64,000 nucleotides of DNA from NCBI RefSeq assembly GCF_009708215.1, contig NZ_CP046175.1, forward strand, positions 3,286,001-3,350,000, in the 5' to 3' direction. The stretch comes from Occultella kanbiaonis (GTDB taxonomy: Bacteria; Actinomycetota; Actinomycetes; Actinomycetales; Beutenbergiaceae). A model generated the notes under the pieces. It did not search any database, was not told the DNA's origin, and saw nothing but the letters and a program-made list of their open reading frames with translations. A program made the translations under genes and the position numbers. Shown in pieces: positions 1-7,856 of this stretch (positions are counted from its first letter, which is position 1; the number at the start of each line of letters is the position of its first letter).

Positions 1-297
1 CAGCGGGTCGCGATCGCGCGGTCGCTGTCGATGAACCCGGACATGATGCTCTTCGACGAGCCGACCTCGGCGCTGGACCCCGAACTGGTGGGTGACGTGC
101 TCGCGGTGATGCGGACGCTGGCGGACGAGGGGATGACGATGATGGTCGTGACCCACGAGATGGGCTTCGCCCGCGAGGTCGGCAACCGACTGATCTTCAT
201 GGACGACGGCATGATCGTCGAGGAGGGCGACCCCCGCGAGGTGCTCACCAGCCCGCGCGAGCCGCGCACCCAGACCTTCCTGTCGAAGGTCCTCTGA
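1..297 (+). CDS. Amino-acid ABC transporter ATPase, 3' part (cut by window edge)
   Basis: Reading in frame from base 1 gives the last 98 residues of an ABC ATPase, starting at the QRVAIARSL segment that follows the LSGGQ signature. Walker B with the D-loop ([12 protein letters not shown]) and the H-loop (VVTHEMGFA) are intact. The wording of these motifs, HEMGFA in particular, is typical of the GlnQ/GluA subfamily that powers uptake of glutamate, glutamine or other polar amino acids at the cytoplasmic membrane. An SBP and two permeases of the same transporter class lie 6.5 kb downstream without an ATPase of their own, so this subunit may serve them, but its upstream neighbours are outside the window. 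Confidence 0.93.
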   Translation, partial: QRVAIARSLSMNPDMMLFDEPTSALDPELVGDVLAVMRTLADEGMTMMVVTHEMGFAREVGNRLIFMDDGMIVEEGDPREVLTSPREPRTQTFLSKVL

Positions 298-340
298 CGC
301 CACGGTGCCACCGGAGCGTCAGGTCGGCACCGGCCCGGGT

Positions 341-718
341 GGTGGATGAGCCGGCCGATACGCCGGGTTCTGTCCCGGACCGCGTGCGATCCGGGGGCGG
401 CCATCCATCTACGACGTACGTTGCCGCACGCCTCCAGCGACCTACCCGGAAGCTCGGGCGAGCAGCCCTCGAACGCTTCCTGTCTGGTCTTGCTCCGGGT
501 GGGGTTTACCTAGCCGCTTCGGTCACCCGATGCGCTGGTGGTCTCTTACACCACCGTTTCACCCTTACCGCTCCGGCGAACCGGGGCGGCGGTCTACTTT
601 CTGTGGCACTGTCCCGCGGGTCACCCCGGGTGGGCGTTACCCACCACCCTGCCCTGTGGAGCCCGGACGTTCCTCGGCACGGATCACTCCGTGACGCGAC
701 CGCCTGGCCGACTCATCC
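341..718 (-). ncRNA. rnpB: RNase P RNA (type A)
   Basis: The catalytic RNA of RNase P, which trims 5' leaders from pre-tRNAs. On the minus strand the 5' part has the conserved GAGGAACGTCCGGGCTCC core and a CACAGAAA block. The 3' part has the conserved ACAGAACCCGGC segment followed by TATCGGCCGGCTCATCC. The first 13 nt (from 718) pair with the last 13 nt (to about 344) as a complete P1 stem with one G-U pair, which fixes the ends near 341 and 718. The length of about 378 nt fits actinobacteria. The open frames across this stretch are not genes. Confidence 0.96.
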
Positions 719-745
719 GTGTGCGAGTCTAGCCCGCGGCGCGCC

Positions 746-751
746 TACCCT
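746..751 (+). promoter_or_regulatory. -10 element of yaaA (leaderless)
   Basis: TACCCT lies 6 nt before the GTG at 758. This places the transcript start on or next to the start codon. Confidence 0.5.
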
Positions 752-757
752 GGGTCC

Positions 758-1534
758 GTGCTCATCCTGCTTCCCCCGTCCGAGGGCAAGACCTCACCCG
801 CACGCGGCACGCCCGTGGATCTCACGTCCCTCAGCCACCCCGAGCTGTCCGAGCACCGCGAGCGGCTGCTCGACCTGGTGATCGATGCCAGCGCCCGCCC
901 GGATGCCGCCCGGGTCCTCGACATCCCGCCGACCCTGACCGCCGAGATCGAGCACAACACGACGCTGCGGTCGGCGCCGGCGGCGCCCGCGGCGAAGGTC
1001 TACACGGGCGTTCTCTATGCGGCCGCCGGTCTGGACGCCCTGACCGGGACCGCCCGACGGCGGGCGAACCGTTCCGTACGGATCGTGTCCGGACTGTGGG
1101 GGGTGCTGGCGCCGACTGACCGGATCCCGGCGTATCGCACCTCCATCTGTGCGAAACTGCCCGGCATCGGCGAGCTGACCCAGTACTGGGCGCCCGCACT
1201 CAAGCAGACCCTCGGGGAGGACTGGGGCGTGGTGATCGACTCCCGGTCCTCCAGCTACCTGCCCACCTGGCGGCCGCCGTCGGGCCTGCCGTGGCTCACG
1301 GTGCGGGTGGTGCAGATCCGCGACGGCAAGCCGTCCGTGGTCTCCCACTTCGCCAAGCACACCCGCGGCGTGCTCACCCACCACCTGCTCACCCGGCCCG
1401 GCGCCCCGCCGCGCACCCCGGCGCAGGTGCTCGCCGCGGCGCAGGAACTGATCCCGACCGTGCTGCGTGAGGCGAGCCTGCTCCCCCGCGCCGGCCGGAC
1501 CGGCCCGGACACCCTGGAGCTCGTCCTGGCGTGA
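758..1534 (+). CDS. yaaA: Peroxide stress protein YaaA (DUF328)
   Basis: A 258-residue protein beginning VLILLPPSEGKT, the family's hallmark N-terminus; this alignment is why the GTG at 758 is preferred over the upstream ATG at 719. YaaA-family proteins lower intracellular free iron under peroxide stress and bind DNA in E. coli. Conserved central blocks are visible (SGLWGVLAPTDRIPAYR around residues 107-121; VIDSRSSSYLP around 154-164). There is no Shine-Dalgarno sequence, and a TACCCT -10 sits 6 nt before the GTG. The gene lies head-to-head with rnpB, with only about 40 bp between them. Confidence 0.93.
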   Translation: MLILLPPSEGKTSPARGTPVDLTSLSHPELSEHRERLLDLVIDASARPDAARVLDIPPTLTAEIEHNTTLRSAPAAPAAKVYTGVLYAAAGLDALTGTARRRANRSVRIVSGLWGVLAPTDRIPAYRTSICAKLPGIGELTQYWAPALKQTLGEDWGVVIDSRSSSYLPTWRPPSGLPWLTVRVVQIRDGKPSVVSHFAKHTRGVLTHHLLTRPGAPPRTPAQVLAAAQELIPTVLREASLLPRAGRTGPDTLELVLA

Positions 1535-1560
1535 CCCGCCGGCGATCGTGATCGGGCAGG

Positions 1561-2118
1561 TCAGCGGGTCCGGTAGTGCGCGTAGATCAGCCCGCTGGCG
1601 AACGCGCGCTCCTCGACCAGGTCGAGATCAAGGCGTACGCCGTCGGGGAAGAACCGCTTGCCGCCGCCGACCACGCTCGTGGTGATGAACAGGTGATACT
1701 CATCCACCAGGCCCGCCGCGATCGCCTGGGCCGCGAGGTTCGGACCGTCGACGCTGAGGTCGTGATCGGACTCGGCCTTGAGCGTGCGCACCGCGTCCGG
1801 ATCGAAGCTCCGCTCGATCCTGGTCCTCTCGCTGGAGACCGACTCCAGCGTCGTGGAGTACACGACCTTCTCCGCGGCCTGCCAGTCGCGGGCGTACTGC
1901 AGGATGTGCGGCGGCACCTCGGGCAACTCGTGCGCCGTCTCCCAGAAGACCATCGTCTCGTACATCCGCCGGCCGTAGAGGAACGTGCCCACGTCGCGGA
2001 AGGTGTCGCCGATGAAGGTGTGCACCTCCTCGTCCTCGGCCCCGGTGCCGAGCGTGCCCTCCGCCGCCTCGGCATAGCCGTCGAGCGAGGTGATCATCGA
2101 GTAGATGAGCTTGGCCAT
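1561..2118 (-). CDS. Dihydrofolate reductase-like (RibD C-terminal) protein
   Basis: A 185-residue protein starting MAKLIYSMITSLDGY; GAAGGAG lies 8 nt upstream of the chosen ATG. The N-terminal SLDGY motif, the FLYGRRMYETM segment (about residues 53-63) and the DGPNLAAQAIAAGLVDEYHL segment mark the RibD/YyaP-type NADPH-dependent reductase fold. These are widespread in actinobacteria and the substrate is usually unknown. The gene is divergent from a TetR regulator, and two related palindromes lie between them. Repression by that TetR protein is therefore the likely control. Confidence 0.88.
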   Translation of the reverse strand: MAKLIYSMITSLDGYAEAAEGTLGTGAEDEEVHTFIGDTFRDVGTFLYGRRMYETMVFWETAHELPEVPPHILQYARDWQAAEKVVYSTTLESVSSERTRIERSFDPDAVRTLKAESDHDLSVDGPNLAAQAIAAGLVDEYHLFITTSVVGGGKRFFPDGVRLDLDLVEERAFASGLIYAHYRTR

Positions 2119-2133
2119 GTCCACTCCTTCGAG

Positions 2134-2161
2134 TTGTGGTGAGTCGAGCGACTCACCACAA
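2134..2161. promoter_or_regulatory. Palindromic operator 1 (TetR target candidate)
   Basis: A perfect inverted repeat with 13-bp arms around a 2-bp centre (core GGTGAGTCGAGCGACTCACC at 2138-2157). It lies 16 nt from the reductase start codon, where bound protein would block its promoter. Confidence 0.75.
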
Positions 2162-2183
2162 GTGAACGTACCTTCTCGGTAGA

Positions 2184-2203
2184 GGTGAGTCAAGCAACTC
2201 ACC
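2184..2203. promoter_or_regulatory. Palindromic operator 2 (TetR target candidate)
   Basis: GGTGAGTCAAGCAACTCACC matches operator 1 at 18 of 20 positions and is a 7-bp-arm inverted repeat. It lies 46 bp from operator 1, just upstream of the CATACT -10 of the tetR gene, so it could serve autoregulation. Confidence 0.72.
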
Positions 2204-2222
2204 TTGCTGGCATACTGGGAGC

Positions 2223-2855
2223 ATGCCCCGTGAACTCTCCGCCTACCACCGACAGGTCGCGGCAACCAACCGTGTCGCGATCCTTGACGCGGCCGCAGAC
2301 CTGTTCCTCGAACTCGGCTACGACCGGACCCCGCTGGCGCGCGTCGCCGAGAGCGCCGGGGTCTCCAAGGCGACGCTGTTCAAACAGTTCCCGACCAAGG
2401 CGGAACTCTTCGAAGCAACGGTGCTCGCGGCGGGTGGCACACCCGACCGCGAGCTCGCGGACCCGCCGCCCGGAGACTTCCACGCGGGACTGGTTGCCTT
2501 GGGTCTCGCGTACGCGGACCTGCTGTCCCGTCCTCGGGTCGAGGACCTGATGCGGACCTTGATCGCCGAGGCACCGAGGTTCCCGGACCTGCGCGCGCGG
2601 ACCTTCGACTTCGGCACGCTGCCCGTGCTCGCGGCACTCAAGCGCTACCTACTGGCGGAGACCGGGTCGGGAGACGCCCACGTCGATGACCCGGACGTGG
2701 CGGCACCGCAGTTCCTCGGGATGATCTCGACCGTCGTCTTCTGGCCCCGCCTGGTCCACGGGAACTGGTCGCTCACCGACGAGGAGACCCTCCACGTGGT
2801 GGACGAGGCGGCTCGGACGATGGTGGCCCGCTACGGCGCGCGGGTGAGTCTCTAG
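2223..2855 (+). CDS. TetR-family transcriptional regulator
   Basis: A 210-residue protein. Residues 15-60 form the TetR helix-turn-helix domain (AILDAAADLFLELGYDRTPL ... GVSKATLFKQFPTKAELF). The C-terminal half resembles the AefR/TetR_C type ligand domain. No Shine-Dalgarno sequence is visible, but CATACT at 2211-2216 is 6 nt before the ATG, suggesting a leaderless mRNA. Two 20-bp palindromes of the same sequence family lie between this gene and the divergent reductase gene. By position it probably represses both; its ligand cannot be read from the sequence. Confidence 0.92.
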   Translation: MPRELSAYHRQVAATNRVAILDAAADLFLELGYDRTPLARVAESAGVSKATLFKQFPTKAELFEATVLAAGGTPDRELADPPPGDFHAGLVALGLAYADLLSRPRVEDLMRTLIAEAPRFPDLRARTFDFGTLPVLAALKRYLLAETGSGDAHVDDPDVAAPQFLGMISTVVFWPRLVHGNWSLTDEETLHVVDEAARTMVARYGARVSL

Positions 2856-2941
2856 GTGGCCACCGGTGCAGGACCCCGACGCCGGGAATCCTCCTTCCGG
2901 ATGAGCCGGGCGACGACGCGCCCTTGTTACCGTGGGCTGTC

Positions 2942-3469
2942 ATGAACCCACTGGCGGGCAGACGCGGCAAGGCCTACGTCCTGGACTGCGTGGGCTACCT
3001 GGGTATCGCCGCCGCGACCGTGCCGTTCGGCCTGCTCGCCCGGAACGCCGGCTGGGGCCAGGAGCCGACCCTGGTGTTCGCCATGAGCGCGGTTCCCCCG
3101 GTCCTCGCGACCCTGCTCGCCGCCCGCCGTGAGTCCGGCCCCGACGCGGCCACCTGGGGCAAGCGACGATTCGGCCTCCGGGTGAGCGCCGCCGACGGCG
3201 CCGGTGTTCCGTTCGGGCGGGCGCTGCTGCGCAACACGCTGAAGATCGCGATCCCGTGGCAGCTCGGGCACGCGGTCGCCGTCGGTGCCGCGTTCGGAGG
3301 CTACGCCGACGCCGACCCCGTCACGATCGCCGCGACGGCCCTGACGTACCCGGTCATCGGCGTGATGGTCGCCGGGGTCCTGATCGGCCGGGGCCGCACG
3401 GTCCACGACCGGATCGCCGGCACCGTCGTCGAGGCCACCGCGGCCGACGTGCTCGAAACTGCCCGCTAG
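2942..3469 (+). CDS. RDD-family membrane protein
   Basis: A 175-residue integral membrane protein with about four hydrophobic segments. RDD-type signatures are visible: ATWGKRRFGLRV followed by FGRALLRNTLK, and GRTVHDRIAGT near the C-terminus. The latter is the conserved (R)xxHDRxAGT block. RDD proteins have varied or unknown transport-like roles. The start at 2942 is supported by the MNPLAGRRGKAY N-terminus and a TTACCGT -10-like element 8 nt upstream. The 3' end overlaps the convergent phosphatase gene by 4 bp. Confidence 0.82.
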   Translation: MNPLAGRRGKAYVLDCVGYLGIAAATVPFGLLARNAGWGQEPTLVFAMSAVPPVLATLLAARRESGPDAATWGKRRFGLRVSAADGAGVPFGRALLRNTLKIAIPWQLGHAVAVGAAFGGYADADPVTIAATALTYPVIGVMVAGVLIGRGRTVHDRIAGTVVEATAADVLETAR

Positions 3470-4146
3470 TCGAGCAACCCGGCCACGAGCACCTTCGCGA
3501 GCCCATCCGGGTACACCTGGATCACGCTCACCGAGCCCGACTGCAACCGCAGCCGCCACCAGCCGCCGGGCGGCGCGAGCAGGCACTGCCCGATGACGCT
3601 ACGGATCGTCACCGCGTGCGCCACCACCACCACGGTGGACCCGGCGTGCTCGGCGAGCAGGTCGAGCAGCAGGGCGTGGGTCCGTTCGCCGACCTGGGCG
3701 ATGGACTCCCCACCCGGGGGAAGCGTGGTGCCGGTGGTGTGCCAGGCGTCGAGCTCCCCGGGCCACCGGGCGTCGATCTCGTCCTCCTTGAGGCCCTCCC
3801 ACTCGCCGAAGTTGCACTCCTTCGCGCGGTCGTCCACGAGCGCGGAGAGCCCGAAGTGGGCCGCGATCACCTCCGCGGTCTCACGGGTGCGCACCATCGG
3901 AGAGGTGATCAGCGTCGTCGGCGGCGGGACGTCGTCGAACAGGTCGGACCCGAGCCGGCCAAGGATCGTCGCGGCCCGCGCCGCCTCCACGCGGCCCGCC
4001 TCGCTCAGCGGCGGGCCGGGCACCCCGGACCCGGAGTAGGCGCCGGTGGGCGTCATGGGTGTCTCGCCGTGGCGGACCAGCGCCACCGTGACGGGCTCCC
4101 CCACCCCGGTGACGCCCCGGCCCGCGACGTCCGCGTGCATGCTCAT
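3466..4146 (-). CDS. Histidine phosphatase family protein (CobC/GpmB-like)
   Basis: A 226-residue member of the histidine phosphatase superfamily. The catalytic RHGE motif is at residues 25-28, PLSEAGR follows, and the second histidine is in VVAHAVTIRSVIG. Gene order (Nif3, coiled-coil protein, phosphatase) matches mycobacterial Rv2230c-Rv2229c-Rv2228c. Rv2228c, however, is an RNase HI domain fused to an alpha-ribazole phosphatase-like domain. Here only the phosphatase half is present, with no RNase H domain. The substrate is not inferable. It is the last gene of the 6641-to-3466 minus-strand cluster. Confidence 0.88.
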   Translation of the reverse strand: MSMHADVAGRGVTGVGEPVTVALVRHGETPMTPTGAYSGSGVPGPPLSEAGRVEAARAATILGRLGSDLFDDVPPPTTLITSPMVRTRETAEVIAAHFGLSALVDDRAKECNFGEWEGLKEDEIDARWPGELDAWHTTGTTLPPGGESIAQVGERTHALLLDLLAEHAGSTVVVVAHAVTIRSVIGQCLLAPPGGWWRLRLQSGSVSVIQVYPDGLAKVLVAGLLD

Positions 4147-4162
4147 GAACGACCCTTCGTCT

Positions 4163-4891
4163 TCACACCCGCACCAGGATGTAGCCGTACTCCTCGGACT
4201 GGATGACGTCCTCCGGCGGGGCGTCGCGGATGGCGGCGCGCTCGGTGAGGCTGAGCGTGAGGTTCACGCCCTCGGTGGTCTCGCCGCGCAGCGCCACCGC
4301 CGCGAGCCCGCCGGTCTGGGACCGGACCCGCTCGTACAGCGCGAGCAGATTGGCGTCGATCCCCTCGACGGCGGCGGCCCGTTCGGCCTGCGCCTGCGCG
4401 ATGGCCTCGTCGAGCTGGCCGAACGCGGCGTCCCGCTCGGCCTCGAGCCGCTCGGCGTCGGCCCGCAGTGCCTCCGCCTGCGCGGTGACCGCCGTGACCT
4501 CCCCCTCGGCGGCCTCGAGCCGCTCCATCACCTCGAGCTCGACCTCCTCCAGCGCGGCCTTGCGGCGGCCGAGGGACTCGAGCTCGTGCGTCATGGCCTG
4601 CAGGTCCTTCGCCGACCCGGCGCCGCTGTCCAGCCGCTGCTGGTCCCGGGCGGCCCGGTTGGCGACCTGCTCCACGTCGGTCTCGGCCTTTGCCAGCTCA
4701 CGGCGGGTGTCGCTGACCACCACGGCCGTCTCCGCCCGGACCCGCTCCAGGTCCTGGGCACGCTTGGAGAACTCGCCGAGCGTCGCCAGGCTCGGGTGGG
4801 ATCGGCGCTGGTGGGCCAGCTGGGCCAGGCGGGTGTCGATGGCCTGCACGTCCAGCAGGCGTTGCTGATCGGCGACGGGGGCAGTGCTCAC
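4163..4891 (-). CDS. Coiled-coil protein of the C4 zinc-ribbon (DUF164/CdsZ) family, cysteines lost
   Basis: A 242-residue protein with a long Glu/Ala/Arg-rich helical coiled coil (residues 5-190) and a C-terminal domain ending in EEYGYILVRV. Length, ordering and the final GxILVR fit the family that follows Nif3 genes in actinobacteria, whose C-terminal ribbon normally has two CxxC pairs. Here the positions read TEGV (206-209) and SEEY (232-235), so all four zinc ligands are replaced. The remainder of the domain is kept, which argues for a folded but zinc-free version rather than decay. The molecular role of the family is poorly known. Confidence 0.85.
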   Translation of the reverse strand: MSTAPVADQQRLLDVQAIDTRLAQLAHQRRSHPSLATLGEFSKRAQDLERVRAETAVVVSDTRRELAKAETDVEQVANRAARDQQRLDSGAGSAKDLQAMTHELESLGRRKAALEEVELEVMERLEAAEGEVTAVTAQAEALRADAERLEAERDAAFGQLDEAIAQAQAERAAAVEGIDANLLALYERVRSQTGGLAAVALRGETTEGVNLTLSLTERAAIRDAPPEDVIQSEEYGYILVRV

Positions 4892-4924
4892 AGATGTCCT
4901 CCGGGGTATCGAGTGACGCTCAGC

Positions 4925-5443
4925 CTAATCGTCGTCGGCGCCGGCGTGACCACGGGGAACCTCGAAGCTCTCCAGCCGCACGTCGCCCGCGGCGACCTGC
5001 TCCCAGCCGCCGCCGAACCGCAGCACCGCAAGGGCCGCCGTCGGGAACTTCTCGGCGATGTGCTCGGTGACCTCCGACGGCTGCGCGACGTCGAGGATGA
5101 ACTCGGCGAGCGTCGGCTCGTGCCCGATCACCAGGGCCGTGCTCGCGGTCGCCGGGAGGTCGCGGACGAGCCGGATCACGTCGTCGGGATCCGCGCCGTA
5201 CAGGGCACCGGCGTAGCGCACGTCCGCGCACCGGGCCCCGGCTCGTTCGGCCCGCAACCAGGTCATCCGGGCGCGGGTGGCCGTCGAGCAGAGCACCACG
5301 TCGAGGTCGTGCCCGGCGAGCACCCGGCCGGCGGCGACGCCGTCACGCAGCCCGCGCGGCGCCAGCGGGCGCAGGTGGTCCGGCTCGCCGGTGTCCCACG
5401 CGGACTTCGCGTGCCGCAGGACGATCAGGGTCCGGTCGGACAT
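4925..5443 (-). CDS. SixA-type histidine phosphatase
   Basis: A 172-residue short histidine phosphatase. The RHAKSAW motif near the N-terminus and IGHEPTL later on are the two catalytic-histidine motifs of the SixA group. In E. coli SixA dephosphorylates phosphohistidine proteins; the actinobacterial targets are unknown. The ATG at 5443 (MSDRTLIVLRHAK) is preferred over the in-frame GTG at 5452 because GGTGGAG and GAGGAG lie at suitable distances upstream. It sits between the Nif3 gene and the coiled-coil gene, 34 bp from each, so co-transcription is likely. A second histidine phosphatase lies in the same cluster. Confidence 0.88.
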   Translation of the reverse strand: MSDRTLIVLRHAKSAWDTGEPDHLRPLAPRGLRDGVAAGRVLAGHDLDVVLCSTATRARMTWLRAERAGARCADVRYAGALYGADPDDVIRLVRDLPATASTALVIGHEPTLAEFILDVAQPSEVTEHIAEKFPTAALAVLRFGGGWEQVAAGDVRLESFEVPRGHAGADDD

Positions 5444-5477
5444 CGGCTCCACCTCTCCTCATCGACAGGTGGGGCCA

Positions 5478-6641
5478 TCAAACACCCGTGGCGCCCGTGC
5501 GTCCATCAGTGTCCCCGGCGGAGGCGAGCCGATCGGTCCACGGGTCGGTGACGCGCGTGCTGACTCCCGTCACGAGGCCGGTGTCGGCGGCCAGGTCCGC
5601 GGCCGCGACCGGCAGCCACGGCCACTCGCTGGCCCAGTGCGCCACGTCGATCAGGGCGGGCGCGCCCGACTCGGCGAGCGCCTCGCTCGCGCGGTGGTGG
5701 CGCAGGTCCGCGGTCACGTAGACGTCGGCACCGGCGACCGCGGCCGCGTCGAGGTAGGCGTCGCCGCTGCCGCCGCTGACGGCGACCGTCCGCACCACCG
5801 ACCCGGGTGCGCCGGCCACCCGGACGCCGTGCGCCGTCGCCGGCAGTGCCCGGGCCACCGCCTGCGCGAAGTCCGCGAGCGTGGCCGGCGCGCTGAGCTC
5901 GCCGATCCGGCCGCTGCCGGTGGGGCCCGACGGCGTCCGCGTGGGCAGGAAGGAGAACGCCGGCTCCTCGTAGGGGTGCGCCGCCCGCAGCGCGGCCAGC
6001 ACGCGCTCGCGTGCCGGCGTGGGCACCACCATCTCGAGGCGGGTCTCGGCCAGTCGTTCGTGGGCGCCGACCTGCCCGACGGCGGGGCTCGCCCCGGGCT
6101 TCGGCGTGAACTCCCCGGCGCCGGTCACCGACCAGGCGCAGCCCTCGTAGTCGCCGATCGCGCCCGCGCCGGCGGCCGCGAGCGCGCGCCGGACCGGCTC
6201 CGCCGACGCCACGGGCGCGTAGGTGACGAGCAGGTCGTGCGCGGGAGCGGGGGCCGGCACGAGCGGGCGGGTGCCGGTCAGGCCGAGGGCCGCGGCGAGG
6301 GCGTCGTTGACGCCACCGGCGGCGATGTCGGCATTCGTGTGCGCCACGTACAGGGCGATCCCGGCCCGGATCAGCCGGTGCACCAGGCGACCCTTGGCGC
6401 CGGTCGCGGCTACCGAGGTGACGCCGCGCAGGTACAGCGGGTGATGGGTGACGAGCAGGTCCACGCCGCGCTCGATCGCCTCGTCCACCACGGTCTCGAC
6501 CGGGTCGATCGCGAACAGCACCGCAGCCACCCGGGCATCGGGCTCACCGACCACCAGACCGACGGCGTCCCAGTCCTCCGCGGTCCCCGGTGGGTACCGC
6601 CGTTCCAGGGCCGCGACCACGTCGAGAAGTGCGAGATCCAT
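5478..6641 (-). CDS. Nif3-like dinuclear metal-centre protein
   Basis: A 387-residue NIF3/DUF34 family protein. The metal ligands are visible as LLVTHHPLYLRG (around residue 63) and LYVAHTNADIAAGGVND (around 97-113). The C-terminal block has DVAHWASEWPW. The middle PII-like insert is present, giving the usual length of actinobacterial members. The family forms hexameric toroids with dimetal sites; the function is still unclear despite old annotations as GTP cyclohydrolase I type 2. No Shine-Dalgarno is visible; TAGGTT on the minus strand (6648-6653) is 6 nt before the ATG, so the operon appears leaderless. Confidence 0.93.
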   Translation of the reverse strand: MDLALLDVVAALERRYPPGTAEDWDAVGLVVGEPDARVAAVLFAIDPVETVVDEAIERGVDLLVTHHPLYLRGVTSVAATGAKGRLVHRLIRAGIALYVAHTNADIAAGGVNDALAAALGLTGTRPLVPAPAPAHDLLVTYAPVASAEPVRRALAAAGAGAIGDYEGCAWSVTGAGEFTPKPGASPAVGQVGAHERLAETRLEMVVPTPARERVLAALRAAHPYEEPAFSFLPTRTPSGPTGSGRIGELSAPATLADFAQAVARALPATAHGVRVAGAPGSVVRTVAVSGGSGDAYLDAAAVAGADVYVTADLRHHRASEALAESGAPALIDVAHWASEWPWLPVAAADLAADTGLVTGVSTRVTDPWTDRLASAGDTDGRTGATGV

Positions 6642-6647
6642 GCCCCG

Positions 6648-6653
6648 AACCTA
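6648..6653 (-). promoter_or_regulatory. -10 element of the Nif3 operon (leaderless)
   Basis: TAGGTT read on the minus strand, 6 nt before the ATG at 6641. It would drive the four-gene minus-strand cluster. Confidence 0.45.
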
Positions 6654-6842
6654 CCCGCCCCCTTGAGAGCGCCGTGGTGGTTGCCGCAGCAGCCGTCCTG
6701 GCTGGCAGGCGCCGCCATCTCACGTGGTGAGCGGCACCGTCGTCGCCACTCGCCCAGGCACCGGTCCGGTGGGATGCTGGCGACCGCGCCCTGTGTAGCC
6801 TTCCTACGCATATCCGTGGCGAACCCCTTCTCCGGAGGCATC

Positions 6843-7787
6843 ATGAGAACCCGCACGACCACCCGACGAGGCCTGACCGCCGTCGCCGCCCTCTCCCTGG
6901 CCGCCGTCGCCCTGGTCGCCTGCAGCCCGGAGGAGGAGGGCACCGACGGCGACGGTTCCGGCGACGAGTCGTCCGCCTACCAGGAGCTGCTGGACGGCGG
7001 CATCGTCGCCGACGACGCCACCGTCGAGGCCAACGAGTGGGCCAGCGGCGTGCGCGAGGCCGGCGTGCTGACCGTGGGCGGCACCGAGACCTCGGAACTG
7101 TTCTCGTTGCTCGACCCGACCACCGGCGTGGCCACCGGCTTCGACGCCGCGCTGTCCCAGCTGCTGTCCCGGTACATCCTCGGCGAGGTGAACACCGACC
7201 TGCAGCAGGTCACCGTGGACACCCGTGAGGACCTACTCGAGACCGGCGCGGTGGACACCATCTTCGCGACGTACTCGATCACCCCCGAGCGCGCCGCGCG
7301 GGTCGCGTTCGCGGGCCCGTACTACTCCTCGCAGAGCGGCATCCTGGTCCCGATCGACTCCGACATCACCGGCCTGGACGACCTCGACGGCGCCACGGTC
7401 GCCACGCAGGCCGCCTCCACCGGCGTGACCGTGCTCGAGGAGTTCGCGCCCGGCGCGACCGTGCTGGAACTGCCCGACCACGCCCAGGCGCTCGCCGCCG
7501 TGCAGCAGGGCAACGCCGACGCCTACGTGATCGACCAGAGCCTGCTGCTCAACGCCGTCGTCACCAACGACGACGTGCAGATCGTCGGAGAGCCCTTCGG
7601 CCCCGGCGACAACTACGGCATCGGCCTGCCCAAGGACTCCGATGCGCAGGACTTCGTCAACGAATGGCTGCAGCAGGTCATCGACGACGGCACCTGGGCC
7701 GAGCTGTGGCAGATCACCATCGGTGACCGCGCCGACATCGACACCGCCCCCGAGCCCCCGGTGATCGGTTCCGTCGAAGGGTCCTGA
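6843..7787 (+). CDS. Amino-acid ABC transporter substrate-binding lipoprotein
   Basis: A 314-residue extracytoplasmic binding protein. It has a basic N-terminus, a hydrophobic signal segment and a lipobox ending LVAC with the lipidated Cys at residue 27. An acidic Ser/Asp/Glu-rich tether follows, then a family-3 (GluB/GlnH-type) periplasmic-binding fold (GVLTVGGTETSELFS ... TGFDAALSQLLSRYI). GGAGG precedes the ATG at 6843. Next come a GC hairpin and two permease genes. The order SBP-permease-permease matches gluBCD of the corynebacterial glutamate importer, minus the ATPase gene. Polar amino-acid uptake is likely, but the exact ligand is not readable. Confidence 0.9.
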   Translation: MRTRTTTRRGLTAVAALSLAAVALVACSPEEEGTDGDGSGDESSAYQELLDGGIVADDATVEANEWASGVREAGVLTVGGTETSELFSLLDPTTGVATGFDAALSQLLSRYILGEVNTDLQQVTVDTREDLLETGAVDTIFATYSITPERAARVAFAGPYYSSQSGILVPIDSDITGLDDLDGATVATQAASTGVTVLEEFAPGATVLELPDHAQALAAVQQGNADAYVIDQSLLLNAVVTNDDVQIVGEPFGPGDNYGIGLPKDSDAQDFVNEWLQQVIDDGTWAELWQITIGDRADIDTAPEPPVIGSVEGS

Positions 7788-7806
7788 CCGACCACGACTC
7801 GCTCGG

Positions 7807-7831
7807 CCGGCGCCCGGCGAGCGGGCGCCGG
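7807..7831 (+). terminator. Intercistronic GC hairpin between binding protein and permease genes
   Basis: CCGGCGCCCG and CGGGCGCCGG form a perfect 10-bp stem with a 5-nt GCGAG loop, 19 nt after the SBP stop codon. There is no U-tract, so it is more likely an mRNA-stabilising or attenuating element than a full terminator. It would let the abundant binding protein be made in excess of the permeases. Confidence 0.7.
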
Positions 7832-7856
7832 GCGGGTGCGCAGCGAGGAGGCGCGG

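Noticed and set aside
339-881. Protein-coding frames over 339-881
   Set aside because: The stretch is RNase P RNA on the opposite strand, with conserved core and P1 stem.
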